Source: Klebsiella quasipneumoniae subsp. quasipneumoniae (GTDB lineage Bacteria > Pseudomonadota > Gammaproteobacteria > Enterobacterales > Enterobacteriaceae). Taken from it: DNA of 64,000 bases. Below, piece by piece: positions 27,951 to 38,407 of the stretch. A program made the position numbers and the translations under genes. Every line of letters begins with the position of its first letter. Position 1 is the first letter of the stretch. Where the stretch lies: positions 1,302,001 through 1,366,000 of the forward strand of contig NZ_CP084876.1 in assembly GCF_020525925.1 (NCBI RefSeq), in the 5' to 3' direction. Under the pieces are notes generated by a model that was given only the letters and a program-made list of their open reading frames with translations, was not told the origin of the DNA and searched no databases.

Positions 27951-29072
27951 ATGCATAACCAGGCTCCGATTCAACGTAGAAAATCTAAACGTATTTACGT
28001 TGGTAATGTGCCAATTGGCGATGGGGCTCCCATCGCCGTTCAGTCAATGACTAATACGCGCACCACTGATGTGGCGGCAACCGTAAATCAAATCAAAGCG
28101 TTAGAGCGCGTGGGCGCGGATATTGTCCGCGTCTCTGTTCCGACGATGGACGCCGCCGAGGCGTTCAAACTGATCAAACAGCAGGTCAACGTCCCGCTGG
28201 TCGCCGATATCCACTTTGACTACCGTATTGCGCTGAAAGTCGCGGAATACGGCGTCGACTGCCTGCGTATCAACCCGGGCAACATCGGCAACGAAGAGCG
28301 CATCCGCATGGTCGTAGATTGCGCGCGCGATAAAAATATCCCGATCCGCATCGGCGTTAACGCCGGCTCGCTGGAAAAAGATCTGCAGGAAAAATATGGC
28401 GAGCCGACGCCGCAGGCGCTGCTCGAATCCGCCATGCGCCATGTCGATCATCTCGATCGCCTCAATTTCGACCAGTTTAAAGTCAGCGTTAAAGCCTCCG
28501 ACGTCTTCCTGGCGGTAGAGTCTTATCGCCTGCTGGCGAAACAGATCGATCAACCGCTGCACCTCGGGATCACCGAAGCGGGCGGCGCGCGCAGCGGCGC
28601 GGTGAAATCGGCGATCGGTCTTGGGCTGCTGTTGTCCGAAGGGATCGGCGATACGCTGCGCGTCTCGCTGGCGGCGGATCCGGTGGAGGAGATCAAAGTC
28701 GGCTTCGATATCCTCAAATCGCTGCGTATTCGTTCCCGCGGTATTAATTTCATCGCCTGCCCGACCTGTTCGCGTCAGGAGTTTGACGTTATCGGGACGG
28801 TGAACGCCCTGGAGCAACGTCTGGAAGATATCATCACTCCGATGGATGTTTCGATAATCGGCTGCGTGGTGAACGGCCCGGGCGAAGCGCTGGTTTCCAC
28901 CCTCGGCGTGACCGGCGGCAACAAGAAAAGCGGCCTGTATGAAGACGGCGTGCGTAAAGATCGCCTGGACAACAACGACATGATCGACCAGCTGGAAGCG
29001 CGGATCCGCGCCAAAGCCTCGATGCTCGATGAAGCCCGTCGGATTGACGTTCAACAGCTTGAAGCAAAATAA
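27951..29072 (+). CDS. ispG: 4-hydroxy-3-methylbut-2-enyl diphosphate synthase IspG
   Basis: 373 residues. It converts methylerythritol cyclodiphosphate to HMBPP, the next-to-last step of the MEP isoprenoid pathway. The N-terminal TIM barrel ([12 protein letters not shown]...) joins a C-terminal domain that binds [4Fe-4S] through ACPTCSR (two cysteines near 270 and 273) and [10 protein letters not shown] (Cys near 305), with a conserved glutamate as fourth ligand. It depends on the isc operon products nearby for its cluster. Forms an operon with rodZ. Confidence 0.97.
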   Translation: MHNQAPIQRRKSKRIYVGNVPIGDGAPIAVQSMTNTRTTDVAATVNQIKALERVGADIVRVSVPTMDAAEAFKLIKQQVNVPLVADIHFDYRIALKVAEYGVDCLRINPGNIGNEERIRMVVDCARDKNIPIRIGVNAGSLEKDLQEKYGEPTPQALLESAMRHVDHLDRLNFDQFKVSVKASDVFLAVESYRLLAKQIDQPLHLGITEAGGARSGAVKSAIGLGLLLSEGIGDTLRVSLAADPVEEIKVGFDILKSLRIRSRGINFIACPTCSRQEFDVIGTVNALEQRLEDIITPMDVSIIGCVVNGPGEALVSTLGVTGGNKKSGLYEDGVRKDRLDNNDMIDQLEARIRAKASMLDEARRIDVQQLEAK

Positions 29073-29076
29073 CGTG

Positions 29077-29143
29077 TTGGGAAGCGATACGCTTCCCGTG
29101 TATGATTGAACCTGCGGGCGCGAGGCGCCGGGGTTCATTTTTG
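29077..29143 (+). ncRNA. sroE: sroE small RNA region between ispG and hisS
   Basis: The 91-bp gap holds a first hairpin (GGGAAGCGATACGCTTCCC at about 29080-29098) and a terminal hairpin TGAACC...GGTTCA (29107-29137) followed by TTTTTG. Position and structure match SroE, known from this gap in E. coli and Salmonella. Ends are approximate. Confidence 0.65.
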
Positions 29144-29163
29144 TATATATAAAGAGAATAAAC

Positions 29164-30438
29164 GTGGCAAAGAACATTCAAGCCATCCGTGGCATGAACG
29201 ATTATCTGCCGGGCGAAACCGCTCTCTGGCAGCGCATTGAAGGCTCACTGAAGCAGGTGCTCGGTAGCTACGGTTACAGCGAAATCCGTTTGCCGATTGT
29301 AGAGCAGACCCCGTTATTCAAACGCGCGATCGGCGAAGTGACCGACGTGGTTGAAAAAGAGATGTACACCTTTGAGGACCGCAATGGCGACAGCCTGACG
29401 CTGCGTCCGGAAGGGACGGCGGGCTGCGTACGAGCCGGCATCGAACATGGTCTGCTGTACAATCAAGAACAGCGCCTGTGGTACGTCGGGCCGATGTTCC
29501 GCCACGAGCGTCCGCAGAAAGGCCGTTACCGCCAGTTCCATCAGATCGGCGCCGAAGTTTTCGGCCTGCAGGGGCCGGACATCGATGCGGAGCTGATCAT
29601 GCTGACCGCGCGCTGGTGGCGTGAGCTGGGCATCTCCGATCATGTCAGCCTTGAGCTGAACTCCATCGGTTCTCTGGAAGCCCGCGCCAACTACCGCGAC
29701 GCGCTGGTGGCTTATCTCGAGCAGTTTACCGATAAGCTTGATGAAGACAGCAAACGCCGGATGTATACCAATCCGCTGCGGGTGCTGGACTCCAAAAACC
29801 CGGACGTGCAGGCGCTGCTGAACGACGCGCCGGCGCTCGGCGATTATCTCGACGAAGAGTCGAAAGCCCACTTTGCCGGCCTGTGCGCGTTGCTTGACGA
29901 TGCCGGGATCCGCTATACCGTCAACCAGCGCCTGGTGCGCGGCCTCGACTACTATAACCGCACCGTGTTTGAGTGGGTGACCACCAGTCTCGGTTCTCAG
30001 GGCACCGTCTGCGCCGGCGGCCGTTACGACGGTCTGGTTGAGCAGCTTGGCGGTCGTGCCACCCCGGGCGTGGGCTTCGCCATGGGTCTGGAACGTCTTG
30101 TTTTACTGGTCCAGGCAGTGAATCCGGAATTTAAAGCCGATCCTGCTGTCGATATATACCTGGTAGCCTCCGGGACCGATACTCAGTCCGCCGCCATGCG
30201 TCTGGCTGAGCAGGTTCGCGATGCGCTGCCCGGCGTGAAACTGATGACCAACCACGGCGGCGGCAACTTTAAGAAGCAGTTCGCCCGTGCCGATAAATGG
30301 GGCGCACGTATCGCCCTGGTGGTGGGTGAGTCAGAGATCGCTGACGGAAACGTGGTAGTGAAGGATTTACGCTCAGGTGAGCAAACTACCGTAACGCAGG
30401 AGAGCGTTGCCGCGCATTTGCGCACACTTCTGGGTTAA
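29164..30438 (+). CDS. hisS: Histidyl-tRNA synthetase HisS
   Basis: A 424-residue class II synthetase. Motif 2 region is [19 protein letters not shown] (about 100-118), histidine-specific peptides are [15 protein letters not shown] (about 256-270) and [13 protein letters not shown], motif 3 is [14 protein letters not shown], and a C-terminal anticodon-binding domain starts near 325. It charges tRNA-His. It lies downstream of sroE and upstream of yfgM. Confidence 0.98.
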   Translation: MAKNIQAIRGMNDYLPGETALWQRIEGSLKQVLGSYGYSEIRLPIVEQTPLFKRAIGEVTDVVEKEMYTFEDRNGDSLTLRPEGTAGCVRAGIEHGLLYNQEQRLWYVGPMFRHERPQKGRYRQFHQIGAEVFGLQGPDIDAELIMLTARWWRELGISDHVSLELNSIGSLEARANYRDALVAYLEQFTDKLDEDSKRRMYTNPLRVLDSKNPDVQALLNDAPALGDYLDEESKAHFAGLCALLDDAGIRYTVNQRLVRGLDYYNRTVFEWVTTSLGSQGTVCAGGRYDGLVEQLGGRATPGVGFAMGLERLVLLVQAVNPEFKADPAVDIYLVASGTDTQSAAMRLAEQVRDALPGVKLMTNHGGGNFKKQFARADKWGARIALVVGESEIADGNVVVKDLRSGEQTTVTQESVAAHLRTLLG

Positions 30439-30472
30439 TCTCCCGGGAATTATTAGTCAGGAGAAGGACTGC

Positions 30473-31093
30473 GTGGAAACTTTTAACAACGAGAACGATC
30501 AGGTCGATGCGCTGAAGCGCTTCTTTGCCGAAAACGGCAAAGCGCTGGCGGTCGGGGTGATTTTAGGGATTGGCGCGCTGGTTGGCTGGCGCTACTGGAC
30601 CTCCCATCAGCAGGATACCGCCAGAGACGCGTCGCTGGCTTACGAAAAGGCGACTTCCGCGCTGAAATCAAATACGCCAGACGTGCTGTCAGGGGCGGAG
30701 AAGTTCGCGGCTGACAATAAAAATACCTACGGCGCCTTCGCCTCTCTCGAGCTGGCACAGCATTTTGTTGAACAGAACGATCTGCCGAACGCCGAAAAGC
30801 AGCTTCAGCAGGGGCTGGCGGCCGCGTCTGATGATAACCTGAAATCGGTTATCAGTATGCGTCTTGCCCGCGTTCAGCTGCAGATGAAGCAGGCTGATGC
30901 GGCGCTGAAAACCCTCGACAGCATTAAAGGCGAAGGTTGGACCGCGATTGTGGCTGATTTGCGCGGCGAAATTCTGTTGAGCAAAGGCGATAAGCAAGGG
31001 GCCCGTGCGGCGTGGGAAGCTGGCGTGAAAAGCGATGCTTCTCCTGCGCTCAGCGAAATGATGCGTATGAAAATGAATAATTTGTCCATCTGA
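30473..31093 (+). CDS. yfgM: Ancillary SecYEG translocon subunit YfgM
   Basis: 206 residues from GTG 30473. I chose this because E. coli YfgM has the same length, similarity begins at NENDQVDALKRFFAENG, and AGGAGAAGG at 30459-30467 precedes it; the longer frame from 30407 overlaps the hisS end. One transmembrane helix (about 22-42, ALAVGVILGIGALVGW) anchors a periplasmic TPR-like domain. It associates with SecYEG and PpiD and assists folding of exported proteins. Confidence 0.94.
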   Translation: METFNNENDQVDALKRFFAENGKALAVGVILGIGALVGWRYWTSHQQDTARDASLAYEKATSALKSNTPDVLSGAEKFAADNKNTYGAFASLELAQHFVEQNDLPNAEKQLQQGLAAASDDNLKSVISMRLARVQLQMKQADAALKTLDSIKGEGWTAIVADLRGEILLSKGDKQGARAAWEAGVKSDASPALSEMMRMKMNNLSI

Positions 31094-31103
31094 GAGGGAC
31101 TCG

Positions 31104-32282
31104 ATGCAATTGCGTAAATTACTTTTGCCAGGGCTGCTTTCCGTTACCTTGCTGAGCGGGTGTTCGCTGTTTAATAGCGAAGAAGATGTGGTGAAAATGT
31201 CACCGCTGCCGACGGTAGAAAACCAGTTTACGCCGTCCACGTCCTGGAGCACCTCGGTTGGCGATGGTATCGGCGAATTTTACTCTAACCTTCATCCGGC
31301 CTTCGCCGACGGCGTGGTTTATGCCGCTGACCGTAAAGGCACCGTCAAAGCGCTGAGCGCTGACGACGGCAAAGAGGTGTGGTCGGTGAATCTGGCGGAG
31401 AAAGATGGCTGGTTCTCGCGTACCCCGGCGCTGCTTTCCGGCGGTGTGACCGTCTCGGGCGGCCATGTTTATATCGGCAGTGAGAAAGCGCAGCTGTATG
31501 CGCTGAATACCAGCGATGGTACCGTTGCCTGGCAAACCCGCGTCGCCGGCGAAGCGCTGTCGCGCCCGGTGGTGAGCGATGGCATGGTGCTGGTCCACAC
31601 CAGTAACGGCCAGCTGCAGGCGCTGAATGAGACCGATGGCGCCGTGAAGTGGACGGTTAACCTGGATATGCCTGCGCTCTCCCTGCGCGGCGAATCCGCT
31701 CCGGCCACCGCCTACGGCGCGGCGATCGTGGGCGGCGACAATGGCCGCGTCAGCGCGGTATTGATGCAGCAGGGGCAGATGATTTGGCAGCAGCGTATTT
31801 CCACGGCCACCGGGCCGACGGAAATCGACCGTCTGAGCGACGTCGACACCACGCCGATTATCGTCAACGGCGTTGTCTATGCGCTGGCTTACAACGGTAA
31901 CCTGACCGCGCTGGATCTGCGCAGCGGCCAGATTATGTGGAAGCGCGAGCTGGGTTCGGTGAATGATTTCATCGTCGATGGCAACCGTATCTATCTGGTT
32001 GACCAGAATGACCGCCTGCTGGCGCTGACTACCGATGGCGGCGTGACCCTGTGGACACAAAGCGATCTGCTGCACCGTTTGCTGACCGCGCCGGTGTTGT
32101 ATAATGGCAATCTGGTGGTCGGCGATAGCGAAGGCTATATGCACTGGGTGAACCCGGAAGATGGCCATTTTGTGGCGCAGCAGAAAGTGGACAGCTCCGG
32201 TTTCCTGACCGACCCGGTTGTGGCCGATGGTCGACTGCTGATCCAGGCGAAAGACGGTACGCTGTACGCGATTACGCGTTAA
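31104..32282 (+). CDS. bamB: Outer-membrane assembly lipoprotein BamB
   Basis: 392 residues. The lipoprotein signal ends in the lipobox LSGC (Cys about 20). The mature part is an eight-bladed PQQ-like beta-propeller, with repeats such as LYALNTSDGTVAWQTRV, LQALNETDGAVKW and LTALDLRSGQIMWKREL. It is a non-essential subunit of the BAM complex and binds BamA. A good terminator follows at 32306-32346, so der has at least one separate promoter. Confidence 0.97.
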   Translation: MQLRKLLLPGLLSVTLLSGCSLFNSEEDVVKMSPLPTVENQFTPSTSWSTSVGDGIGEFYSNLHPAFADGVVYAADRKGTVKALSADDGKEVWSVNLAEKDGWFSRTPALLSGGVTVSGGHVYIGSEKAQLYALNTSDGTVAWQTRVAGEALSRPVVSDGMVLVHTSNGQLQALNETDGAVKWTVNLDMPALSLRGESAPATAYGAAIVGGDNGRVSAVLMQQGQMIWQQRISTATGPTEIDRLSDVDTTPIIVNGVVYALAYNGNLTALDLRSGQIMWKRELGSVNDFIVDGNRIYLVDQNDRLLALTTDGGVTLWTQSDLLHRLLTAPVLYNGNLVVGDSEGYMHWVNPEDGHFVAQQKVDSSGFLTDPVVADGRLLIQAKDGTLYAITR

Positions 32283-32305
32283 TTACCGCTGTCGTGAGTG
32301 ATTAA

Positions 32306-32346
32306 GAAACGGCCCCTGGCAGACAGGGGCCGTTTTGACTTTTTTA
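32306..32346 (+). terminator. bamB terminator
   Basis: AAACGGCCCCTG (32307-32318) pairs with CAGGGGCCGTTT (32324-32335), followed by TGACTTTTTT. Confidence 0.9.
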
Positions 32347-32395
32347 AAAACGTCGTTATGACGATGTTGCTTAGTGATTGTATGAGGCATTTAAC

Positions 32396-33874
32396 ATGAT
32401 ACCTGTGGTCGCGCTTGTCGGGCGCCCTAACGTTGGAAAATCCACGCTCTTTAACCGCCTGACGCGCACTCGTGATGCGCTGGTTGCGGATTTCCCGGGG
32501 CTGACTCGTGACCGTAAGTACGGTCGGGCCGAAGTCGAAGGCCGCGAATTCATCTGTATCGATACCGGTGGTATTGATGGTACGGAAGAGGGCGTGGAAA
32601 CCCGGATGGCGGAGCAGTCGCTGCTGGCAATCGAAGAGGCCGATGTGGTGCTGTTTATGGTCGATGCGCGCGCGGGCCTGATGCCGGCGGACATCGCGAT
32701 CGCTAAACACCTGCGCTCTCGTGAAAAGCCCACCTTCCTGGTGGCTAACAAAACCGACGGCATCGACGTCGACCAGGCGATGGCGGACTTCTGGTCGCTC
32801 GGCCTGGGCGATATCTATCCTATTGCCGCTTCGCACGGCCGCGGCGTGACCAGCCTGCTTGAGCAGGCCCTGCTGCCATGGGTCGATGAGGTTAATCCTC
32901 AGGAAGAAGTGGATGAAGACGCTGAATACTGGGCAAAATTCGAAGCTGAGCAGAACGGTGAAGCGGAAGAAGAGCCGGAAGACGATTTCAATCCGCAGGA
33001 TCTGCCGATCAAGCTGGCGATTGTCGGACGTCCTAACGTCGGTAAATCGACGCTCACCAACCGCATCCTCGGCGAAGATCGCGTGGTGGTCTACGATATG
33101 CCGGGCACCACCCGCGACAGCATTTACATCCCGATGCAGCGTGACGAGCGCGAATACGTGCTCATCGATACCGCCGGGGTGCGCAAGCGCGGTAAAATTA
33201 CTGACGTGGTGGAGAAATTCTCGGTCATCAAGACGCTGCAGGCGATTGAAGACGCCAACGTCGTGCTGCTGGTGATTGATGCCCGCGAAGGCATCTCCGA
33301 TCAGGATCTGTCGCTGCTGGGCTTTATCCTCAACAGCGGCCGCTCCCTGGTGATCGTCGTCAACAAATGGGACGGCCTGAGCCAGGAAGTGAAGGAGCAG
33401 GTGAAAGAGACCCTCGACTATCGTCTGGGCTTTATCGACTTTGCCCGGGTGCACTTCATCTCCGCCCTGCACGGCAGCGGCGTCGGCAACCTGTTTGAAT
33501 CGGTACGTGAAGCCTACGATAGCGCAACCCGCCGCGTAAGCACCGCGATGCTCACCCGGATCATGAACATGGCGGCGGAAGATCATCAGCCACCGCTGGT
33601 TCGCGGCCGTCGCGTGAAGCTGAAATATGCCCACGCCGGGGGCTACAACCCGCCTATCGTGGTGATCCACGGTAACCAGGTGAAGGATCTGCCGGATTCC
33701 TACAAGCGCTATCTGATGAACTATTTCCGTAAATCCCTGGACGTGATGGGTACGCCAATCCGTATCCAGTTCAAGGAAGGGGAAAACCCGTTCGCCAACA
33801 AGCGCAACACCCTGACGCCGAACCAGATGCGAAAACGTAAGCGCCTGATCAAGCACATCAAGAAAAGCAAATAA
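32396..33874 (+). CDS. der: Ribosome-assembly GTPase Der (EngA)
   Basis: 492 residues from ATG 32396 ([15 protein letters not shown]), six codons inside the longest frame. Two tandem GTPase domains: P-loops [12 protein letters not shown] (about 9-20) and [12 protein letters not shown] (about 211-222), each with a DxPG/TxxD region and NKTDG or NKWDG for guanine. A KH-like domain is at the C-terminus. An acidic linker between the G domains (about 165-200) is typical of enteric Der. It is essential for 50S ribosome subunit assembly. Confidence 0.98.
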   Translation: MIPVVALVGRPNVGKSTLFNRLTRTRDALVADFPGLTRDRKYGRAEVEGREFICIDTGGIDGTEEGVETRMAEQSLLAIEEADVVLFMVDARAGLMPADIAIAKHLRSREKPTFLVANKTDGIDVDQAMADFWSLGLGDIYPIAASHGRGVTSLLEQALLPWVDEVNPQEEVDEDAEYWAKFEAEQNGEAEEEPEDDFNPQDLPIKLAIVGRPNVGKSTLTNRILGEDRVVVYDMPGTTRDSIYIPMQRDEREYVLIDTAGVRKRGKITDVVEKFSVIKTLQAIEDANVVLLVIDAREGISDQDLSLLGFILNSGRSLVIVVNKWDGLSQEVKEQVKETLDYRLGFIDFARVHFISALHGSGVGNLFESVREAYDSATRRVSTAMLTRIMNMAAEDHQPPLVRGRRVKLKYAHAGGYNPPIVVIHGNQVKDLPDSYKRYLMNYFRKSLDVMGTPIRIQFKEGENPFANKRNTLTPNQMRKRKRLIKHIKKSK

Positions 33875-33879
33875 TCATT

Positions 33880-33904
33880 AAACCCGCTTCGGCGGGTTTT
33901 TTTG
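33880..33904 (+). terminator. der terminator
   Basis: AACCCGC-TTCG-GCGGGTT followed by T5. Confidence 0.9.
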
Positions 33905-33992
33905 TGGCCGCCATGCCGGTAAATGTCAAAACCATCCGCCATAATCCCGCGATACTTCGCCGGGAACAGATCGGCTCAGGGGTGGACTAAAC

Positions 33993-35072
33993 ATGCAAAT
34001 TGGATTTATCGGCCTCGGCGCGGTGGTGGAAACCGCCTATTTACCCGCGCTGCGTCGCCTCGGATACCGTATTGACAGCTGCCAGGGCTATGACCTGGAC
34101 AGCAGCAGAGCGCTGCCGGGGATCCAGCGCTGCAGTTCGCTGTCGGCGTTGCTGGCCAAACCCCTGGATACGCTCTTCATCACCACGTCATCCCTCCAGC
34201 ACCTGCCCGTGCTGGAGAGGGCGTTAGCCAGCGCCATTCCCCGCATCGTGGTGGAGAAACCGATAGTGGCCAACCTTGAGCAGGCCGCGCGGCTGCGGGC
34301 GCTGCTGGCACCGGCGGGGGAGGCCGGTCGGGTGCTGGCCCTCGACCACTGGATGGCGCGTGGGTTAGCCCTGAACGCTCTTGCTCCGCCGTGGCAGGCG
34401 GAAGAGGAGGCCAGAGGCCTGCCGCCGCCGCACCTTTCAGCGCAGGATATCGCCTGGATAGAAGGCTATTTGCAGGAGCCAAGCGGCTTTAACGCTGCCG
34501 GAGAACCGGTCGCGCTTAACTTCGCCACCGGCGAGTTGGATACCCGGCGGCTGCGTCATCCTGACGGCGTGATCCTCGATATCGGTACCCATGTCCTGGC
34601 GATGCTGCGGGAAACGCTGCTCGACTGCGGGGGCGATGTGACGCTGGACCTCGCCGTTCGGGCGGCGAAAGACCGTCTCGGCCGAGATATTGCTCATGGG
34701 GATACGGTCACTGCCGAGGGAGAGGCGCATCTGCAGGGACGCCTGGGCGATATCCCGCTGAATATCTGGCTTAACAAATATGCCGGTCCCGCGGGCGGGC
34801 AAAAGGGAATGCGGATAGGGCTGCGGGACGGGCGACTGCTTGCCCTCGATCGCGCCCCTGATGGCGAGGTGGCGACGCTACAGGACGGCGAGCGGATCCA
34901 GCGCTGGACCCGGCCCGGAGCGATCTATGCGCACTGTCTCGATGAGCAGATCCTTGGCGCGGAGAATGTGTTTACCCGGACGCCCGAAAGCGTGGCCGGG
35001 CTGACGCGGCGTCGGCTTGAGGAAGTGGAATGGCTGCTCAGGTTGCAGCAGCAATTACGCGGCCCTCATTAA
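33993..35072 (+). CDS. Gfo/Idh/MocA-family oxidoreductase (substrate unknown)
   Basis: A 359-residue protein with an N-terminal NAD(P)-binding Rossmann fold, IGFIGLGAVVETAYLPAL (about 3-20), and the family motif EKP at 88-90 (VVEKPIVAN). In the family the lysine helps catalysis and cofactor binding. The C-terminal alpha/beta domain carries VILDIGTHVLAML. These enzymes oxidise or reduce sugars, inositols and similar compounds. It is not between der and yfgJ in E. coli, so it is an insertion here, with no sugar genes beside it. Substrate cannot be read from sequence. Confidence 0.8.
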   Translation: MQIGFIGLGAVVETAYLPALRRLGYRIDSCQGYDLDSSRALPGIQRCSSLSALLAKPLDTLFITTSSLQHLPVLERALASAIPRIVVEKPIVANLEQAARLRALLAPAGEAGRVLALDHWMARGLALNALAPPWQAEEEARGLPPPHLSAQDIAWIEGYLQEPSGFNAAGEPVALNFATGELDTRRLRHPDGVILDIGTHVLAMLRETLLDCGGDVTLDLAVRAAKDRLGRDIAHGDTVTAEGEAHLQGRLGDIPLNIWLNKYAGPAGGQKGMRIGLRDGRLLALDRAPDGEVATLQDGERIQRWTRPGAIYAHCLDEQILGAENVFTRTPESVAGLTRRRLEEVEWLLRLQQQLRGPH

Positions 35073-35121
35073 ACCCGGAACATGATAAAATAGGTGCAGA
35101 TAAACGTTGAAAGGAATGGTT

Positions 35122-35340
35122 ATGGAACTTGATTGCCCTCTGTGCCACGCGCCGTTAGATGTCAAAGGCAGCAGCGCGCATTGCGCTCAGTGCGAAAGGG
35201 TATTTGCCCTTGAGGCGCGCTGCCCGGAATGCCACCAGCCGCTGGAGGTGCTGAAGGCGTGCGGCGCGGTGGATTACTTTTGCCAGCACGGGCACGGCCT
35301 GATCTCGAAAAAACGGGTGGAGTTTATTCCGCTGGTTTAG
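35122..35340 (+). CDS. yfgJ: Zinc-ribbon protein YfgJ
   Basis: 72 residues from ATG 35122 ([11 protein letters not shown]), matching E. coli YfgJ at its start and strongly at its end ([22 protein letters not shown]). Three CxxC knuckles (CPLC, CAQC, CPEC) plus C and H residues in the tail suggest two zinc sites. Function is unknown. Its last 17 bp overlap the end of xseA, which converges on it. AAAGGA at 35110-35115 fits this start rather than the upstream one. Confidence 0.92.
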   Translation: MELDCPLCHAPLDVKGSSAHCAQCERVFALEARCPECHQPLEVLKACGAVDYFCQHGHGLISKKRVEFIPLV

Positions 35341-36715
35341 GCGGCGATGGCTTTCTGGCCCGCGTTTTTTTCACCGGCGCAATCTGCCTCACTTCACTTT
35401 CGACCCAGCCGTCTTTCAGGCGGGTGGTGAGCAGATCGCCGGTTTTGACCTGTTTTGTCTGCTTCAACACCGTGCCGTCGCTCACCGAAGTGACGCTATA
35501 GCCGCGCGCCAGGGTGGCTAAGGGACTCACCGCCTCCAGATGGGTCACCGCGTGCCCAAACCGTTCACGCCGCTCGCTGAGGCGGCTACGCATCGTTTCC
35601 GCCAGCCGGTATTCCAGCTGCTGGACGCGCGATTGCGCCCGGTGGATACGCGGCTGCGGGTTATAGTGATTCAGGCGCTGAACAGTGCGCTTTTGCCGCT
35701 GCTCGGCGCGTTTAAGCTGCGATTCCACGGCGATGCGCATCCGCTGGCGCAGGCGTTCCAGTGCGGTCTGCTGGCGGGCCAGCCGCAGCTGCGGGTGCTG
35801 CTGCTGCAGACGATGGAACAACTGGGTAAAACGGCGCTGGCGACTGGCGAGGAAATAGTCCATCGCCATCTCCAGCCGCTGCTGCCCGGCCTGTAGCTGG
35901 CGCAGCAGCTCCTGCTGATTACGGCTGACGATCTCCGCGGCGGCAGAAGGGGTCGGCGCTCGCAGGTCGGCAACAAAATCAGCGATAGTGACGTCGGTTT
36001 CATGACCGACGGCGCTGACGATAGGGATCTGGCTGGCGAAGATAGCGCGCGCCACCCGCTCATCGTTAAAACTCCACAGATCCTCCAGCGAACCACCGCC
36101 GCGTCCGACAATCAGCACGTCACACTCCTGACGCGCGTTCGCCAGCGCGATGGCGCGCACAATCTGCCCGGGGGCATCGTCACCCTGGACCGCGGTCGGG
36201 TAGACGATCACCGGCAGCCCGGGGTCGCGGCGTCTGAGGACATGAAGAATATCGTGCAGCGCGGCGCCGGTTTTCGAGGTGATGACCCCGACGCAGCGGG
36301 CGGGGGAGGGGAGCGCCTGCTTATGTTTTTGATCGAACAGCCCTTCCGCGGTTAACTGCGCTTTCAGCTGCTCATACTTCTGCTGCAGCAACCCTTCGCC
36401 GGCGGGCTGCATGCTTTCGACGATAATCTGGTAGTCGCCGCGCGGCTCATACAGGGTGATGTTGGCGCGAACCAGCACCTGCTGCCCATGCTGTGGGCGA
36501 AACGTGACCCGGCGGTTGCTGTTGCGGAACATCGCGCAGCGCACCTGGGCGTTATCGTCTTTTAAGGTGAAGTACCAGTGGCCGGAAGAAGGCTGGCTGA
36601 AGTTAGAGATCTCGCCGCTGATCCAGACCTGGCCCATTTCGCGCTCAAGCAGCAGACGCACCGTCTGATTGAGGCGGCTAACGGTAAAAATTGCGGGGGA
36701 TTGAGAGGGTAACAT
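35324..36715 (-). CDS. xseA: Exodeoxyribonuclease VII large subunit XseA
   Basis: 463 residues. The N-terminal OB-fold (about 15-110) is followed by the catalytic domain with [21 protein letters not shown] (about 145-165) and [16 protein letters not shown] (about 200-215). A long coiled coil (about 270-390) follows and a basic tail ends [15 protein letters not shown]. With XseB it degrades single-stranded DNA from both ends to oligonucleotides. Divergent from guaB, as in E. coli. The Lys/Pro-rich tail overlaps yfgJ. Confidence 0.97.
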   Translation of the reverse strand: MLPSQSPAIFTVSRLNQTVRLLLEREMGQVWISGEISNFSQPSSGHWYFTLKDDNAQVRCAMFRNSNRRVTFRPQHGQQVLVRANITLYEPRGDYQIIVESMQPAGEGLLQQKYEQLKAQLTAEGLFDQKHKQALPSPARCVGVITSKTGAALHDILHVLRRRDPGLPVIVYPTAVQGDDAPGQIVRAIALANARQECDVLIVGRGGGSLEDLWSFNDERVARAIFASQIPIVSAVGHETDVTIADFVADLRAPTPSAAAEIVSRNQQELLRQLQAGQQRLEMAMDYFLASRQRRFTQLFHRLQQQHPQLRLARQQTALERLRQRMRIAVESQLKRAEQRQKRTVQRLNHYNPQPRIHRAQSRVQQLEYRLAETMRSRLSERRERFGHAVTHLEAVSPLATLARGYSVTSVSDGTVLKQTKQVKTGDLLTTRLKDGWVESEVRQIAPVKKTRARKPSPPKPAE

Positions 36716-36807
36716 GTGAGCAAGATCAAACTTTAAATCAGCAGGTTATTCAGTCGATAGTAACGCGCTCAGAGGGGATGGCAAGTATTATTTGCAAAAA
36801 AGGGTAG

Positions 36808-36833
36808 ATGCAATCGGTTACGCTCTGTATAAT
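36808..36833 (+). promoter_or_regulatory. guaBA promoter with PurR operator
   Basis: A PurR box ATGCAATCGGTTACGC at 36808-36823 overlaps the spacer of a promoter whose -10 is TATAAT at 36828-36833. It matches the known E. coli guaBA control region. PurR with hypoxanthine or guanine represses it. Confidence 0.85.
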
Positions 36834-36873
36834 GCCACGGCAATATTTATCCACCCTGGTCGAGATATTGCCC

Positions 36874-38340
36874 ATGCTACGTATCGCTAAAGAAGCCCTG
36901 ACGTTTGACGACGTCCTCCTCGTTCCCGCTCATTCTACCGTTCTGCCGAATACAGCCGATCTCAGCACTCAGCTGACGAAAACCATTCGTCTGAATATTC
37001 CTATGCTCTCCGCAGCCATGGATACCGTAACGGAAGCGCGTCTGGCTATTGCCCTGGCACAGGAAGGCGGCATCGGCTTTATTCACAAAAACATGTCCAT
37101 CGAGCGCCAGGCGGAAGAAGTTCGCCGCGTGAAGAAACATGAGTCCGGCGTGGTCACCGACCCGCAGACCGTTCTGCCGACCACCACCCTGCGTGAAGTG
37201 AAAGAGCTGACCGAGCGTAACGGCTTCGCCGGCTACCCGGTGGTTACCGAAGAGAACGAGCTGGTCGGCATCATCACTGGCCGCGACGTGCGTTTCGTCA
37301 CCGATCTGAACCAGCCGGTCAGCGTCTACATGACCCCGAAAGAGCGTCTGGTTACCGTTCGTGAAGGCGAAAGCCGTGAAGTGGTCTTTGCGAAGATGCA
37401 CGAAAAACGCGTTGAGAAGGCGCTGGTTGTGGATGAGAGCTTCCACCTGCGCGGGATGATCACCGTAAAAGACTTCCAGAAAGCGGAACGTAAACCGAAT
37501 GCCTGTAAAGATGAGCAGGGCCGTCTGCGCGTAGGCGCTGCGGTCGGCGCCGGCGCGGGCAACGAAGAGCGTGTTGATGCGCTGGTGGCTGCGGGCGTTG
37601 ACGTCCTGCTGATCGACTCCTCTCATGGCCACTCCGAAGGCGTTCTGCAACGTATTCGTGAAACGCGCGCGAAATACCCGGACCTGCAGATCATCGGCGG
37701 CAACGTCGCCACTGGCGCAGGCGCGCGTGCGCTGGCGGAAGCCGGCTGCAGCGCGGTGAAAGTGGGCATCGGCCCGGGCTCCATCTGTACTACCCGTATC
37801 GTGACCGGCGTAGGCGTGCCGCAGATCACCGCGGTTTCCGACGCGGTGGAAGCGCTGGAAGGCACCGGTATTCCGGTTATCGCCGACGGCGGTATCCGTT
37901 TCTCCGGCGACATCGCTAAAGCGATCGCGGCCGGTGCGGCGGCAGTGATGGTCGGCTCCATGCTGGCCGGTACCGAAGAATCCCCGGGCGAAATCGAACT
38001 TTACCAGGGCCGCTCTTACAAATCCTATCGCGGGATGGGCTCCCTCGGCGCGATGTCGAAAGGCTCCTCTGACCGCTACTTCCAGAGCGATAACGCCGCT
38101 GACAAACTGGTGCCGGAAGGTATCGAAGGCCGCGTGGCCTATAAAGGCCGCCTGAAAGAGATCATTCACCAGCAGATGGGCGGCCTGCGCTCCTGTATGG
38201 GTCTGACCGGCTGTGGTACCATTGACCTGCTGCGTACCAAAGCTGAATTCGTACGCATCAGCGGTGCGGGCATTCAGGAAAGCCACGTTCACGACGTGAC
38301 CATCACCAAAGAGTCCCCGAACTACCGTCTGGGCTCCTGA
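36874..38340 (+). CDS. guaB: IMP dehydrogenase GuaB
   Basis: 488 residues from ATG 36874 ([18 protein letters not shown]), as in E. coli; the longer frame would start within the promoter. The TIM barrel is interrupted by two CBS domains (about 93-205). The catalytic cysteine is in [13 protein letters not shown] (about 305) and the flap is near SSDRYFQ. It oxidises IMP to XMP with NAD+, the first committed step to GMP. A hairpin (38347-38367) lies between guaB and guaA. Confidence 0.98.
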   Translation: MLRIAKEALTFDDVLLVPAHSTVLPNTADLSTQLTKTIRLNIPMLSAAMDTVTEARLAIALAQEGGIGFIHKNMSIERQAEEVRRVKKHESGVVTDPQTVLPTTTLREVKELTERNGFAGYPVVTEENELVGIITGRDVRFVTDLNQPVSVYMTPKERLVTVREGESREVVFAKMHEKRVEKALVVDESFHLRGMITVKDFQKAERKPNACKDEQGRLRVGAAVGAGAGNEERVDALVAAGVDVLLIDSSHGHSEGVLQRIRETRAKYPDLQIIGGNVATGAGARALAEAGCSAVKVGIGPGSICTTRIVTGVGVPQITAVSDAVEALEGTGIPVIADGGIRFSGDIAKAIAAGAAAVMVGSMLAGTEESPGEIELYQGRSYKSYRGMGSLGAMSKGSSDRYFQSDNAADKLVPEGIEGRVAYKGRLKEIIHQQMGGLRSCMGLTGCGTIDLLRTKAEFVRISGAGIQESHVHDVTITKESPNYRLGS

Positions 38341-38346
38341 TTTCTT

Positions 38347-38367
38347 CGCCCGACCTTGCGTCGGGCG
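38347..38367 (+). other. guaB-guaA intercistronic hairpin
   Basis: CGCCCGAC-CTTGC-GTCGGGCG followed by ATTTATTT. The tract is not a strong terminator, and guaBA is known as one operon, so it may stabilise or tune the mRNA. Confidence 0.6.
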
Positions 38368-38407
38368 ATTTATTTACTCTGTTTCACTTGCCTCGGAATT
38401 AGCGTCA

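Noticed and set aside
32279..33856. A 525-codon frame antisense to der
   Set aside because: Codon bias in der creates it; no start signal or recognised domain, and der is certain on the other strand.
36877..38292. A 471-codon frame antisense to guaB (and a similar one antisense to guaA, 38456-39868)
   Set aside because: Shadow frames of highly expressed genes, with composition typical of antisense.
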